From: Tetrahymena elliotti 4EA
Taxonomy: Eukaryota > Ciliophora > Oligohymenophorea > Hymenostomatida > Tetrahymenidae
Reading direction: 5' to 3'
DNA length: 64,000 nt
Assembly: GCA_000231825.2 (NCBI GenBank)
Contig: JH720352.1
Location: 115,759-179,758 of the forward strand
Shown: piece by piece, positions 37,601-50,154 of the stretch
How the letters are laid out: the number at the start of each line of letters is the position of its first letter
How positions within the stretch are numbered: the first letter of the stretch is position 1
Made by a program: the position numbers and the translations under genes
Notes under the pieces: model-generated
What the model saw: only the letters and a program-made list of their open reading frames with translations
What the model was told of the DNA's origin: nothing
Database searches by the model: none

Positions 37601-38260
37601 TGTTACTCCAGCTGCTAAAATTTTCTTCTAGAGATGATCTATCAAGTATCCATTTTCTGCATGAACCATAGAAAGAGCACCTAGTTCTTTACATCTTTCT
37701 AAGCATCTGATCATTTCATCATCAGTTACCATCAAAGAGCCCTTATAAGCTAAGAAGAATTTGAAACTAACAACACCAAGCTTTACAAGCTCAGCCATTT
37801 CTCTTTCTACTTATTCGCTCCACCAAGTAATGCAACAATGCAAACCGAAGTCATGATGTACCTTTGGATCAGCCCAAGCTCTCCATTATTCATAAGCTTT
37901 AAGCAATGATTCGCCTGGCTTAGGAACAATGAAATCCAGTAAAAATGTAGTACCACCAGCAGAGGTAGCACGAGTTCCAGTATCAAAGCAGTCTTAAGAA
38001 ACAGTTCCCATGAAAGGCATTTGTAAATGAGAATGTGTTTCAATACCACCAGGAATTACAAATTTATTTGTTGCATCTATTATTTTAGATCCTGCAATAG
38101 GTTCAAGACGACCAGTTGGGGCTATTTTTTAAATCTTTCCATCTACTACCTAAACATCGGCATCAAATTTGCAGTCATGATTGACTACAGTACCCTTTTT
38201 AATGAAAATAGGAGTCTTCTTCAAAGTGGAGAATTTTAATCTTCTAATACCAGCTAACAT
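34619..38260 (-). CDS. Dihydropyrimidinase / beta-ureidopropionase fusion enzyme
   Basis: Two exons, 38260-37405 and 36591-34619, joined in phase 1 across an 813-bp intron; 942 residues, unbroken by TGA. Residues about 16-500 are dihydropyrimidinase: metal ligands H76-S-H78, K173 (the lysine carboxylated in the family, in FLAYK), H200, H256 and D334, and [11 protein letters not shown] as substrate loop. Residues 562-942 are beta-ureidopropionase of the nitrilase superfamily: triad E677, K753 (HRKNHIPR) and C790 (NICYDRHHP), plus the helical N-terminal extension of animal UPB1. A linker (about 501-560) has a heptad-like stretch and [14 protein letters not shown]. Together the halves would turn dihydrouracil or dihydrothymine into beta-alanine or beta-aminoisobutyrate, CO2 and ammonia. 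The basic N-terminus ([15 protein letters not shown]) could target mitochondria. Both enzymes are separate proteins in the well-studied animals, plants and fungi. No dihydropyrimidine dehydrogenase gene is nearby. Confidence 0.92.
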
Positions 38261-40300
38261 TTCTACCTACTTATTTTTTATACAATTTTCTTTGATTAAC
38301 TTTAATATTTTTTGTTGAATTTTAATGAATTATTATTTTACAAATCTTTGAATTAATTTTAATATCCTTAATTTCTTATCATCCATCCTATCCAAAATAC
38401 CAAATCAAATCTAAAGTCATTTGTAGAGCTTCTTTATTGTATTTTAATAGTCATTTAATCCTATTCAATTTACCATACCTTCTGATTAAACAAAAATAAA
38501 ATTTTGTGAGCTTCAATTTTTCTTATACGTTATTCATCTTAACATATTTAGCACCTTTTTCGTTTCTTAAAAAACTGTAGAGGAAAAATAAAAAAACTCT
38601 GTAAAGAAAATGATGTTGATTATTTTCTAAAATATTTTGAGTTGTTGCTTATTTTTTAAAAATATTTAAATTTCTAAACTTCATTCGTTTTATTAATAAA
38701 TCTAAATAGATTTACATTTGTTTTTATTTTTGATAAAAAGAAAACTTTCATTCTACAATATGAACAATGAACAATGTAGTTTATTACTATTTTTACAGTT
38801 ATATAAAAAAACTAATTTTGCAAGGTTTATTTCATAAATAACAGCATTTTTTTATTTAATTGTAGCTTATAATTTATTGGAGTACATTTTTTATTTCAGA
38901 TTACATAAAATACTTACTTATCTTCAACCATAAATCAATATTCAAAAAAGTGAATTATTTATGATTTTTTGATTTTTTATTTATTATTTAATTCTAGAGA
39001 TTTGTATTTTTATTTCATCAATCAAAGGCAATAATTACATTGTTTATTTCTAAATTAGATTCTATGAAACTTGCTATTTTTTAAATTTTTTTTTTCTCAT
39101 AAAAATATTGATTATTTAAGCAATTATTAAATAAAAAAAATACTTCTTATGGGTGGATAATATTTTGCAAAATATTTGATAATACTAATAAGATGTTTCT
39201 TAAAGTTAAACAAAAATTTTTATTTTTTGTATCTTGAATAAAAGAAAAGCATTATATTCTGATTTTGATATATATTTACTTTATTTTGCATCAAAATACT
39301 CAATTAATTGATGTAAAGTATGTTAATATGTTTATGCATATTATTTTTATTAATTTGTGATTTTTTTCAAAAGTAAAACAGTAAAGATCTCTGACTTTTG
39401 CAATTAATTAATAGATAATCTTTTTCCTGATTAGGGTTAATCTCATAATTTACATTCTTAATGAAAAGACTGTCCCTGATTACAAATTAATAATTTTTTA
39501 AATTCATATATTTTAAAATAACCAACCATATCAGTTCACTTGAAATAGTGATTCAAACAAAACCATTCTTAAATAAAGTTACCCAAGTACTTTCAATTTA
39601 TATATTTACTATATCTATTAGTTAGAATTTTAAGATATAGATAGCTTTATTTGAAAAAACTAAGCAAATTTAGTAAAATATATTTTTAAAATAGAAACGA
39701 GTGATACAATTTATCATTTTGTTTTTTAATGGAATCAAAATTTGATTAAACAAACAAATAGATTGATTACCAATAAAATAATTAAACATATAAAATTGTG
39801 AGTAATCGTGATTAATATTTAAATAAAAAAAGGAGTTCATGATTTGAAGATTTAAAATTAATAATAGAAAGGTAACTATCATCTATTCTCAAATACAAGG
39901 TGATTGTTATATTAAGGTGATTATTTTTACATTTTTTTTTCAATCACCTTAATTAACATAAGGAAAATATAAAAAATAATAGATTAATCTTTTAAAAGTG
40001 AAGTTTTAAGAGGAATAATAGATAAAGTTATGGTGATTTTTTATGTTTATATCATAAAATTAAGATGAAATCACTATTTAAAATATATAAAGTTTGTGGT
40101 CTTGCTACTGTTATTCTCAATTTTAAATTATAAATTCACTTTTCTTTGATTGAATTTTATTTTTTATTTTTTTTTCTATCAACTTAACTCAGAGGATAGA
40201 GGGTAAACATAAAAAAGATAAGTTACAATGACAACATTTTAATTGTGTAAATTATTAATTATTTTTGTGAGTAGCATATTTATGATGGATGATATTTATA
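38261..40300. other. Upstream region of fusion gene and array spacer
   Basis: The first few hundred bases should hold the fusion gene's promoter. From about 38,920 on, the sequence resembles 20,000-21,070 (shared CAATATTCAAAAAAGTGAA at 38,938 and 20,012), so it is array spacer downstream of copy A4. No gene seen. Confidence 0.5.
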
Positions 40301-40957
40301 TCAATATACTTTTTTTAAAATAGATTTTTTTTTCTGGTAAAATTTAATTGCTTAGCAATCTTTTGGATTTTCTATTTATTTAAGCAGAAAGTTGCTTAAT
40401 TCTTCATGTTCCTTTTTATTTACAACTTTACTATGATTTAACCAGAGCTGGTTAATATTTGTTAAGTAGTATTAAAACAAAGGTTTGAGGTTAGATTTCT
40501 CTATTAAATTCTTCACCTTCATATTCCATCTTTTACCTTTGCTTTTAAGATTAAATTTAACAAATTTACAGAGCTGTGAGTAGCCATAAGAAACTTTAGC
40601 TAAGTTGCAAAAAAATTATTATTTCTTTAAGTCTTTTTCATTTTCAATAAATCTTTAGAAAGATCTCAATATGTTTTTCATTAGATTAGAGTTTTTGGCA
40701 TAACAAATATTCTGAAATTCTTGTCTAGAGGCATCCCATTCTTCAACTTTTATTCCATCTTAACTCATAACAAGCTCTTCTCTATCACAAAAATTAGTAG
40801 AGTCCTATTTATTTGAAAGATGTACATCTTGAGATATTTTTTCTTCTTTATTATTTGTTAATATCTCTGCAACATCTAGAAACAATTAAATTGTAAAGAA
40901 TTATGAGTTAGTTTTTAAGGTATTTTAATTTTTATTTAATTAGATTTGGTGAAGCAT
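40301..40957 (-). CDS. Family-A protein, alpha subfamily, copy A4
   Basis: Intact, 218 residues, ATG at 40957. The N-terminus starts MLHQIQLNKNQN: compared with A1 and A6, an upstream 2-nt loss removed the old start and a new in-frame ATG serves. The rest follows the alpha pattern (FTIQLFLDVAEILTNN, then the core with FFCNLAKVSYGYSQLCKF and GKRWNMKVKNLIEKS). It forms a pair with A5, about 1.1 kb away. Confidence 0.75.
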
Positions 40958-41085
40958 TTTCTATATAAATCAATTTTTTTTCAATTTTATTTTATTTCTT
41001 TTAATTATGATTAATGTACAAGCTATTTTGCAATTTAAATATTATTTTCTTTCTATTTTCTCATTTAGCTCTTGACAATTTATTT

Positions 41086-41155
41086 AAGTGTAAATTCCCC
41101 CCCCTCCCCCCCCCCCCACTTTTTAATCCATTTAAGAAAGTGAAAATTTACACTT
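41086..41155. repeat. C8-T-C12 tract inside an 11-bp inverted repeat
   Basis: AAGTGTAAATT (41086-41096) and its exact complement AATTTACACTT (41145-41155) flank a run of eight C, one T and twelve C (41097-41117). Sister units at about 21,900 and 49,030 have only CCCCC at this place, so the run expanded here. Confidence 0.8.
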
Positions 41156-42081
41156 CTTTTTAAATTAGAATTCTAAATTCATTTTTTTTAATACAACCCA
41201 GCATAATTTAGATTTATTGTCATATTTTTTCTTATAAAATAAGATAAAAATTATTATTTTTTTATAATTAATTTTAGAAATATTTTAAATTTATTTAATA
41301 TCTATTCAAAGTCTTTCGAATTCTAATTAATTTAAAAGGCAAACTCATAAAAATAATTTATTACATTTTCTATACATTATTTAAATAAATTAAAAGACAA
41401 AATATTGAAAGACTCTTAGAATGCTTGTTAATTAAGATCTGATTTAATTAAGACCCAAATCGCTAATTTTTTTTTTTACTTATTTTTTAATCTGTTGGAT
41501 TTTTAATTTGATTAAACCCTTTTTTCATTTTTTCTTTTTATATTATGTTTTAATAACAAAATCTTCCCTTTTTAATTTCATTCTCAGTTTACATTAAATT
41601 ACTTCTTTTAATTGATTTTTTTTTTTGCTAGATTGATTAAACAAAAATCATATCAGATAATAGATATTTCAATCTTTAGAAAAAACTGAGGTAAATATTC
41701 TCTAAAAAAGATAAAAATAAACTTAAAAAATTTAATTATGAGTTATTGGTTATTTTAAAATCAATAATAAAAGAATGAGAGAAGGGAAACTTTAAAAAAT
41801 AACAAAAGTTAAATTTAAAAAAAATATTTTTATAATAGAATAATAATATAAAATACAAAACTACAATATTAAAAGTTCAATTCATGAATGATTAATTGAT
41901 TTCTTTTTACAAAAAAATATTTGTGAGAAACTTAGTATTAATAAACTTTAATTATTTATTTTAGTAAACTATTAATAAATGTTTAAAACTGAAAAGTAAA
42001 ACTTAGCTACTTTTTAGATAAAATATCCTATTAAAATATTATTGGTATTTAACATGTTGATAATTAAATTAATTTATACAA

Positions 42082-42750
42082 TCAAAAATGACTTTTGATT
42101 ATTTATTTATTTTTTTAATAATATCTAATTTTGGAGCAACTATTGGGGTTTTGAATTTAGTTGAGTAAGAATCTAGATAATACGTAATGCTCTTCTTTAT
42201 TAGATACTTTACTATTTTCAAGCCAAAGATTATTTATATTAATTAAATAATATTCAAAAAGAGGCTTGATCTTAGATTTCTCAATTAAATTTTTGGCTTT
42301 CAGATTCCATCTCTTTCCTTCAGTTTTAAGACTGTATTTTAAACTTTTACATAACTAACTATAGTCATAAGAAACCTTAGTTATTTTACAAAAGAACTGC
42401 TATTATTATTCATCATCTTCATTTTCTACATACCTCTAGAAAGATTTGAGTATATTTTTCATTAGATTTGAGTTTTTAAGCTGTTGTTATTCTTAGTCTA
42501 CACAATACTTTTGTTAAGAAACCTCTATTTTAGTTTCATTCGAAGAGCTTTATACTTATTTGCATAATGATAAGTCATTTTTTTCTTACTCTCCTTCATA
42601 TTAGCTATTACTGAATCTGAAATTTTATTAATGAAGTAAATATATTTCAGCAATATCAAGAAACATTTAAATTGAAAATTCACATTTATTTTTGGAATTA
42701 TTTATTTGTTTTTCCATACACATTTTTTCGCCAAGTTAACTAATCAACAT
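42082..42750 (-). CDS. Family-A protein, beta subfamily, copy A5
   Basis: Intact, 222 residues. A TGA five codons before the ATG (42750) fixes the start. It begins MLISQLGEKMCMEKQINNSK and has FSIQMFLDIAEIYL. It is very close to A3; notable differences are YDYSQLCKSLK in place of YGHNQLCKFLK and RWNLKAKNLIEKS in place of RWNMKAKNLVEKS. Conservative changes and zero indels relative to A3 suggest that the protein is under selection. Confidence 0.75.
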
Positions 42751-44239
42751 TTTTTTGTATTTCTTCAATCAGTTTTTTTTATTTATTATTTATTGAAATC
42801 CTTATTAACTTTTAAATTTATAAGTAACGCAAATTCAATCTCAGATAAATTACTTTAAGTTATTAGTTAAATTAGTGTGTTTCTTTAGTTACTAAAATTT
42901 TTCTGATTTTTTTCTCAACAAAACTGTTCTATTATATCCATTTTAAATATTCTAAAACAAATTTTAATATCTCCTTTGAATTTTACTTTAACTTAAGTAA
43001 TTTATATTTTTTAAAAGAATTATTTTATACTAAATTTATTTAGACCTTTACTTTTTTTTAATATTTATTTGAAGGCTTATTTGTTTTCTACAATTATTTG
43101 ACATTTTTAAAAATTGAGCAAACGTTATCATGAAAAATTCAAGTGGGTTATACAATTTGGACTTCTTTTTGTTAATTATTACAATTTATCAAAAAAAAAT
43201 TCTGACTGATTTTAAATAAGGATTTGATGGAATCTCAAAGAGTAAAAAATTGAATTATTGGCAGCAGCAATCAAAAAAATAGTATTTTTTTAATTAGTTA
43301 GATATTTTTATTAGTTATAAGGTGTTTCTTTCTTTTTTATTTAATATTTCAGTAAAGTTAAATGCTTCACTTTTTATCAGCCAAGCTTAAGAATGATTTA
43401 AAATATTTTTTTTTAAATTTATGAATTTCGAAGTTAAAATTTCACTAAAACATACACTTTTAATTCTGTTTTATCTATTCACCAATTTATCCTTTGTAAA
43501 TTTGTTTGTTTATTTTAAAATATTAGATTCATCATTTAATATTCTCCATTTAGTATATTACTAGAAACTTTCAGATAAGATTCAAGTATTGCTTTAAGGA
43601 CAGAGTAATAACTACAAATTAACAAGAAAAAATATTAATGGATATCTTGGAGATTAAATTGGTTTTAATTTTATACTTGAAGTAAAAGTAAAGGTTGCTC
43701 TCATCTTTAGAAAAGAATCTATATTCGAAGGATTTTTATCATTTGAAAAATTAATATTTGTGTATTTTAAAAAATCTCTCCCTATACTAAAACAGAGATA
43801 AAGATGTAATTAAATTAACCATCCAAAAACTTAAATTACTTACCAGTATTTAAATCAATAATAGTTGATTCTAATTTTTTAGTAGGAATTAATTTGCATT
43901 TTTTTTAAAACAATCCTTTTTTCTTCTAAAAATTGATTCTATTATTGTTTACAAATTTTGTAAATATCAATTAAATAAAGTTATGAAAATTTTTAATATC
44001 AAAGTAAAAAAAACAAATAATAATAACCTTTCAAAAATATGTAAAGGAAAAATAATGTTGACTTAAAAAAATTATAAAAACCAAACAAATAAAATAATTT
44101 TTACAAGCAATTTTGAAATTATTTTTTGGTAACGATATTATTTTTTTATTTAGAGTTTTTTTTCAATTATTTACTTTAGAATGTGCAAACTTTTCATTAT
44201 TGACTAAAAATTGAGAAAAAAAATATATTTTCGATAGTT
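42751..44239. other. Spacer between A5 and zinc-finger remnants
   Basis: Corresponds to the spacer 29,770-31,647. No gene recognised. Confidence 0.45.
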
Positions 44240-45070
44240 TTATAGCAACCATAAATAATTGAAGTACAATTAATCAATGTATTTTTTGGATGGCCTATTT
44301 AAAATGTCGCTAAGCAATTATAAAGTATTTTCAACTAGAAGATGTATAGAATATTGTATGATCTTTTCAGCAATTTTTGTTACACTCAGGATAAGAAAAA
44401 ACTTAGTTGCAAAATTCATATATCTAAATAGTATTGCACTAAAAATTAAGATGATCACATAAACCTTAAAAGATTAGCAAGGAAAAGAACTAGAAGCTTT
44501 CCATATCTTGAACATCAGAATGTCTTTATTTATTATTTCATTAATTTCTTTTTTCATTTTGTTTTTTGACCTTTTTGAAAAGAGGCCATTTTGTTTCAAT
44601 AAGATCTCTTATCGTCTATTCATTAGTATTTATATAGTTTTAAACCAGATAACTTATGTAAAAAAGGTGATAGTTTATTTTACAAGTTTTTTAAAAGCTC
44701 TAAATTGAAAGATCAAATTATTTAGTTTGTAAAGTAAAATTCAAAAGAACATTAAAAATGATTATTTTTTTAAGTTATTTATAATTTATATATTAAAATA
44801 CTTTTTAAATTTATGAAGAAAAAAGTTATTAATCCTAAACTAGTCTGATAGTGCTGAAATTATCTTCCATTAAAAGTTGTTGGCAATTGTTTGATAGTCA
44901 TTATTTTTAATACAAATTAATATCTTCTTTGCGTGATTTTATCTCAAAAAATTTGATTTTTTATACTCCAAAGAATAAATCCAAAAATAAATTAATTTTA
45001 TTATTTGAAATATTTTTTAATTTTTACCATATGCAAATGTTTTTTAACTTTAATCTTAATTCCTAATATA
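44240..45070 (-). pseudogene. Zinc-finger gene copy 3, decayed
   Basis: The 44,240-44,720 part matches the CHY and coiled-coil exon of the intact copy, but cysteine codons are lost and frames shift. The 44,760-45,060 part keeps only pieces of the B-box-like exon. This copy and copy 4 arose by a local tandem duplication of about 1.5-2 kb. Confidence 0.65.
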
Positions 45071-45276
45071 AATAATTTACAATGATGGTTGAAAATTCAT
45101 TGAATTTTTTCTTGTGGTTGGTTGCAAGCTCTAAAAAATAATCTAAAGGATTGTTATATTTAAAAAACTAATATTTGTGATATTTTAAATAATTTTTTTT
45201 TGCTTTCTCAAAACAGAAATAATGATGTAACCAATTGGCCATCGAAAAAAATTAAATTATATCTATTTCAAATAGT

Positions 45277-45402
45277 CCTTCATCCTTTCGTCTGGGAGTT
45301 TTGAAAATAAATAACAAACTCCTCCAAATAAATTAATTAAATGATGGAAATTATCCAACTCAAGTACCATACAGTAGTTGGCTACCCCGGTTGAAAGGGT
45401 TA
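45277..45402. other. GC-richer insertion with three hairpins
   Basis: About 126 bp absent from sister units at 43,850, 52,190 and 31,200. Complementary arms are GGAGTTT (45295-45301) with AAACTCC (45316-45322), CCAACT (45355-45360) with AGTTGG (45376-45381), and ACCC (45384-45387) with GGGT (45397-45400). The last part, GGCTACCCCGGTTGAAAGGG, is strikingly GC-rich for this region. It could be a small structured RNA or a mobile insertion. There are no internal A and B boxes and no T-run terminator. Confidence 0.4.
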
Positions 45403-45759
45403 ATTAAATCAATAATAGTGATGTGAATTAGTTTGTAATTTTTTTAAAAAAAATCCTTTTTTTCTTCTATAAATAGATTCTATGATTGTTAACAAATTTT
45501 GTAAATTTCTATTAAATAAAGATGAGAATTTTAACAAAGCAAATAATAATAATAAAAATTCAAAAAAATGTAAAAGAAAAATACTACTTTACTATAGAAA
45601 TTCTAAAAGCCAAACAAATAATACAATTCATACATATAATTTTGTAATTATTTTACTAAGAGTAATTATTTTTTTTATTTTGAGTTTGTTTTCAATTATT
45701 TTTTAGGATTATCACACTGTTAATTATCAACTAAAAATTGAAAAAATAAATTATTGATA

Positions 45760-47480
45760 GTTTACTAGCAACCAAATTAAGTGCAATTAAACAACATATT
45801 TGTTTAATGATTTACTTAAAATATAGCAATCGATGCAGTGTCTTTGGCTTGAAGATATTTAGAATATTTTATGACCTTTTTTACTACTTTTGTGATGCAC
45901 AGAGCAAGGAAAAGCTTAGTTGCAAAATTTATATATCTAAATAATATTGCTCTAAAAACCTACATGATTGCACAAACCTCCATATAATTAGTAAGTAAAG
46001 GATTAGAAGCTTTTTATATCTTAAACATCTTAAATCTTTTTATTTACTTCCTTAATTTCTTCTTTCATTTTACCTTTTTTTTAGACCTTTTTGGCAAGAG
46101 ACTGTTTTGCCACGATAAGATAATCCGTTGTCTGTTCATCAGGGTTTAGCTAAAAGCTATCTAACTTAATCAAAAATGAAGGACAGTTTATGTAACAAAG
46201 TTTATGAAAAGCTCTAAAATGAAAAACCAAATTGTTTAGTTATTTGATCATTTATTTGAATTATTTATTTAATCATTTTTTATATTTTTTGAGTTTCTGT
46301 ATCATTAAAGAACCTCATAAATACATCTCTTTACATTTAAAATATTATCCTTCCTACATGACTTTTATTGGAATAAAGTAAAAAATATTCAAAAAAATAA
46401 AACAAAACAACTTTATCTTAAAAATAGACTCATTTATTTATTATGTAAATAAAAATTCAAAAGAGCATTAAAAATGACTATTTTTTTTAAGTTGTTTATA
46501 ATTTATTTATTAAAGCAAAGCTACTTTTTAAATTTATGAATAAAAATGCTTTTAATCATAAACTAATCTGACAGTGCTCAAATTATCTTCCATTAAAAGT
46601 TGTAGGTATTGTTTTAAATGTTATATTTAAAAGAATCTAATTATTTACATAAGACCTCCTTAATTACACTTAGTTATAAAAACATATATTATTTAAAGAA
46701 TATAAGGCTCTTCATTTTCAAGCAAAGTCTGTTAAAAATCTCTAATACACTAACAATAATTTTTGCATTTATACTGAATCATTTTCAAACAATCTTCAAT
46801 CTAAATCTTAAAATTTGCATGGTCAGTATGGTTATCTAATTTACTATAAAAATGCATATCCTATGTTTAACCACTTTGCATTCTTCTTTATTTACAATAT
46901 AATAAACCTGGGCATTTTTTATGCATTTCTATATTATTTTATAGCCATTATTTTTAATATAAATAAATATCCTTTTTGCGCAATTTTATCTCAAAAAATT
47001 TTAAAATTCAAATATGTTTTATTCCAATTAATAAATCTAAAAGTTAAAGGATAAATTAATTTCATTTTTTTTATTTTTAAAGTGATAATATTATTTGAAA
47101 TATTTTTTAATTTTTACTTTGTGCACATCTTTTCTATCTTTAATCTTAATTTCTAAAATAATAATACAATATGTGTTAGATTTATTATTCGAAATAACAT
47201 AGTTTTAATTTAATTTCTAAAATTTTTAATTGCTTATGACTGAAAAAAGAGGATTAATAGAATTATTCAATTTTTCTTTGCTTTAGAATACCATGAGGGA
47301 TACCTAAAATAGGTATTTTTTACAGTTATTTCAGGTTCCTATGCTTTTTGTTAAGATATCTTTTAGAAAATATATAAATTACTTTTATTTTCTAGAGCTT
47401 TTTAAAAGAATAAAATATTTATTTTTATTTTAGCTTTGACATTTTAATATTTTATTTTCTCCTTACTTCTTTCCGAATGT
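45760..47480 (-). pseudogene. Zinc-finger gene copy 4, decayed
   Basis: All parts are present in order. The CHY and coiled-coil exon (45,760-46,375) has lost most zinc-ligand codons through frameshifts. The B-box-like exon is at 46,560-46,990 and the two upstream exons at about 47,100-47,480, also frameshifted. Relative to the intact copy the exon layout is kept, which helps confirm the gene model there. Confidence 0.7.
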
Positions 47481-48244
47481 CAGTAAAAAATAAAGAAAAA
47501 AATTAAATTTAAAAAAAAATAGAAATATTTAGTATAAGAAAGCAATGAAGAAAAAGAATACCTCACATGGTTTTTGTAAAATATTAAATAATAGTAATTA
47601 TGTATTCCTTAAGGGTATAAAAAAATCTAATTTGTTTGTATCTTGAAGAGAAGAAAAGTATTTAATTTTATATTGATCTATTTTAATTTATTTTTGCATA
47701 AAAATATTCATAATTTATGTAAAATATGTGAATATAAAAAAACTTTTGCTGGTTACAAATTAATAATTTGAAAAACATTCATATATTTTCAGATCACTAT
47801 TTCAGTTCTCAAGAAATAATGAGAAATAATAATTATTATTTAAAATTAGTCCAAGCGTTGCAATTTAAATATTGACTATTTATTATTATCCTTATTTATT
47901 TGAAAAAATAAACAAATTTGATAAAATATACTTTTAAAATAGTAATGAGAGATACAATTGTCTTTCAAAAAAAATATTCTGTTTTTTATTACAAACAAAA
48001 TTTGATTAAACCAATAAATCATTCACAAGATTGATTACCAAAAAAAATAATTAAGCATACAAAATTGTGAGCGAGCAATAATTATTAATTTATAAAAAAC
48101 TGAAAGGAGTTAAGGATTTGAAGATTTAAAATTAATAATATATTGGGAAATAAACATAAAATACAATGACAAAATTTTAATTGTATAAATTATTAATATT
48201 ATTTATAGGTGAGGTGGTATTTTTATTATCTGATGAATTCGATA
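47481..48244. other. Spacer downstream of A6
   Basis: Resembles the spacers at about 20,200-21,070 and 39,120-40,300. No gene seen. Confidence 0.5.
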
Positions 48245-48910
48245 TCAATCTTATTTTTTTATAATTGATTTTTTTTTCTGGTAAAATCTAATTTCTTAGC
48301 AATCTTTAGGACTCTCAATTTATTTAAGTAGAAAATTGCTTAACTCTTCATGTTCCTGTTTATTTACTGCTTTGCTGTTATCTAGCCAGAACTCATTAAT
48401 ATTTGTTAAGTAGTATTAGAACAAGGGTTTGAGGATAGATTTTTCTACCAAATTCTTCACCTTCATATTCCATCTTTTACCTTTGTTTTTAAGACTGAAT
48501 TTAACAAATTTTTTTAGCTGGGAGTAACCATATTAAACTTTGACTAAGTTGCAGAAAAATTATTATTTCTTTAAGTCTTTTTCATTTTCAATAAATCTTT
48601 AGAAAGATTTCAATATGTTTTTCATTTGATTTGAGTTTTTGGCATGAAAAATCATTTATTATTATTGTATAGAGGTATCAGATTCTTCAACTATTATTCC
48701 ATTTTAACTTATAAGAAGCTCTTCACTGTCATAAAAATTAGTAGATTTATCTGAAAGGTGTACATTTTCAGATAATTTTTCTTCTTTATTATTTATTAAG
48801 ATCTCAGCAACATCTAGAAACAATTAAATTGTAAAAAATTATTAATAATTGTTTACAGTATTTTAGTGTTTGTTTAATTAGATTTAGTTAAATACTTTCT
48901 CTTCTTGCAT
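48245..48910 (-). CDS. Family-A protein, alpha subfamily, copy A6
   Basis: Intact, 221 residues, ATG at 48910. It starts MQEEKVFNQIQLNKHQN and so confirms the alpha N-terminus seen in A1. It differs from A1 in the acidic middle and by a Gln run (SIQQQMIF). One core cysteine is lost (QLKKF for QLCKF), while FFCN is kept, so that Cys is probably not essential. Confidence 0.75.
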
Positions 48911-50154
48911 AGAAATCAATTTTTTTTTCAATTTTATTTTTCTTTTTTTCTATTAATTATGATTTAGGTAGAAGGCTTTTTACAATTTAAAGATTAAAAC
49001 ATTTAGCTCTTCACAATCATTTATTTGATTTATTTAAGAGCAACTTTCCCCCAATTCTTAATCAATTATAAGAAGAAAAAATTTATACTTCTTTTTTGAA
49101 TTGGGAATTCTAAATTTCGTTTTTAAAAATACACATCACATATAATTTAGTTGTATAATTATTTTATTAATTCATTAAAACTGAATCTTTTTCATCATTA
49201 ATTTTAGGAATATTTAAGATTTATTTAGTATTAAATTTCTTTTAAATTTACTTTGAATAAATTAAAAAAGGATAAACTCATAAAAATCATTTATTATATT
49301 TTTATCTAGGCTATTTAAATATATTAACAACTCAAAATATTGACATGGTTTTATTACTCAATAATAGAACAGTAAAATAATAAAAGAATATTTTAATTTT
49401 ACTTAAATAATCATATTATTGTTTTACTTTTAATCCTATTTATTTCTATTAATAATATAAAACTTCTAACTTTACATATTTAAGAAGATATCAAAATATG
49501 TAAATAGCAATTTTTTTAACTCCTAGCCTTGAAGAGTTTTGTAATCAATTTTAGAGATAAGACTTAATTAACTATTAATTTTAAATAAAAAAATATCGTT
49601 TTAGGTCTTGATTGAATGGATGTTACTGAAAGAGAAATGATAGTAAGTTTAATTTATATATTACTTTTTATTGAATTGTATTTTTTGGCTTGATTTATTA
49701 TATCAGATAATCAATATAATATTAGATAGAAAAAAGCTGGGGCGAAAGGGTATTAAAATAAATTGAAAAATATATTAATTATTTGATAATGAGCTATTAA
49801 TTATTTAATAATTAATAACAGAAAAGAATGAGAGAAGGGAATTTTTAAGCAATAGAAACAATAACAATATTTGAAATTTTTTTAAATAATAAATTTTTTA
49901 AATATTCAATTAAAATAAACAACTGCAATGTTCAAGGTTGAATGCTTGATAGATAGATGACTTTTTACAAAAATTTGTGAGAAACTTAGTTTTTATAAAA
50001 ATTTAATTATTTATTTTAGTAAACTATTAACCAATTTATAAAGCTGAAAATTAAAACTAATTTATTTATTTTAAAGATAAAAAATAACTACTAAATATCC
50101 TTTTAATTTTATGGTATTTTATTTACTGGTAATTAAATAAATAAATATTTACAA
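48911..50154. other. Spacer between A6 and A7
   Basis: Same length class as the A4-A5 spacer. It contains CCCCC at about 49,030 at the place where the sister unit has the expanded C tract. No gene seen. Confidence 0.5.

Noticed and set aside
41097..41117. C-run as a telomere-repeat remnant
   Set aside because: Tetrahymena telomeres are CCCCAA repeats; no A residues occur in the run.
44277..47054. Several plus-strand frames of 60-80 codons
   Set aside because: They lie opposite decayed zinc-finger exons and have the hydrophobic composition of AT-rich chance translation.
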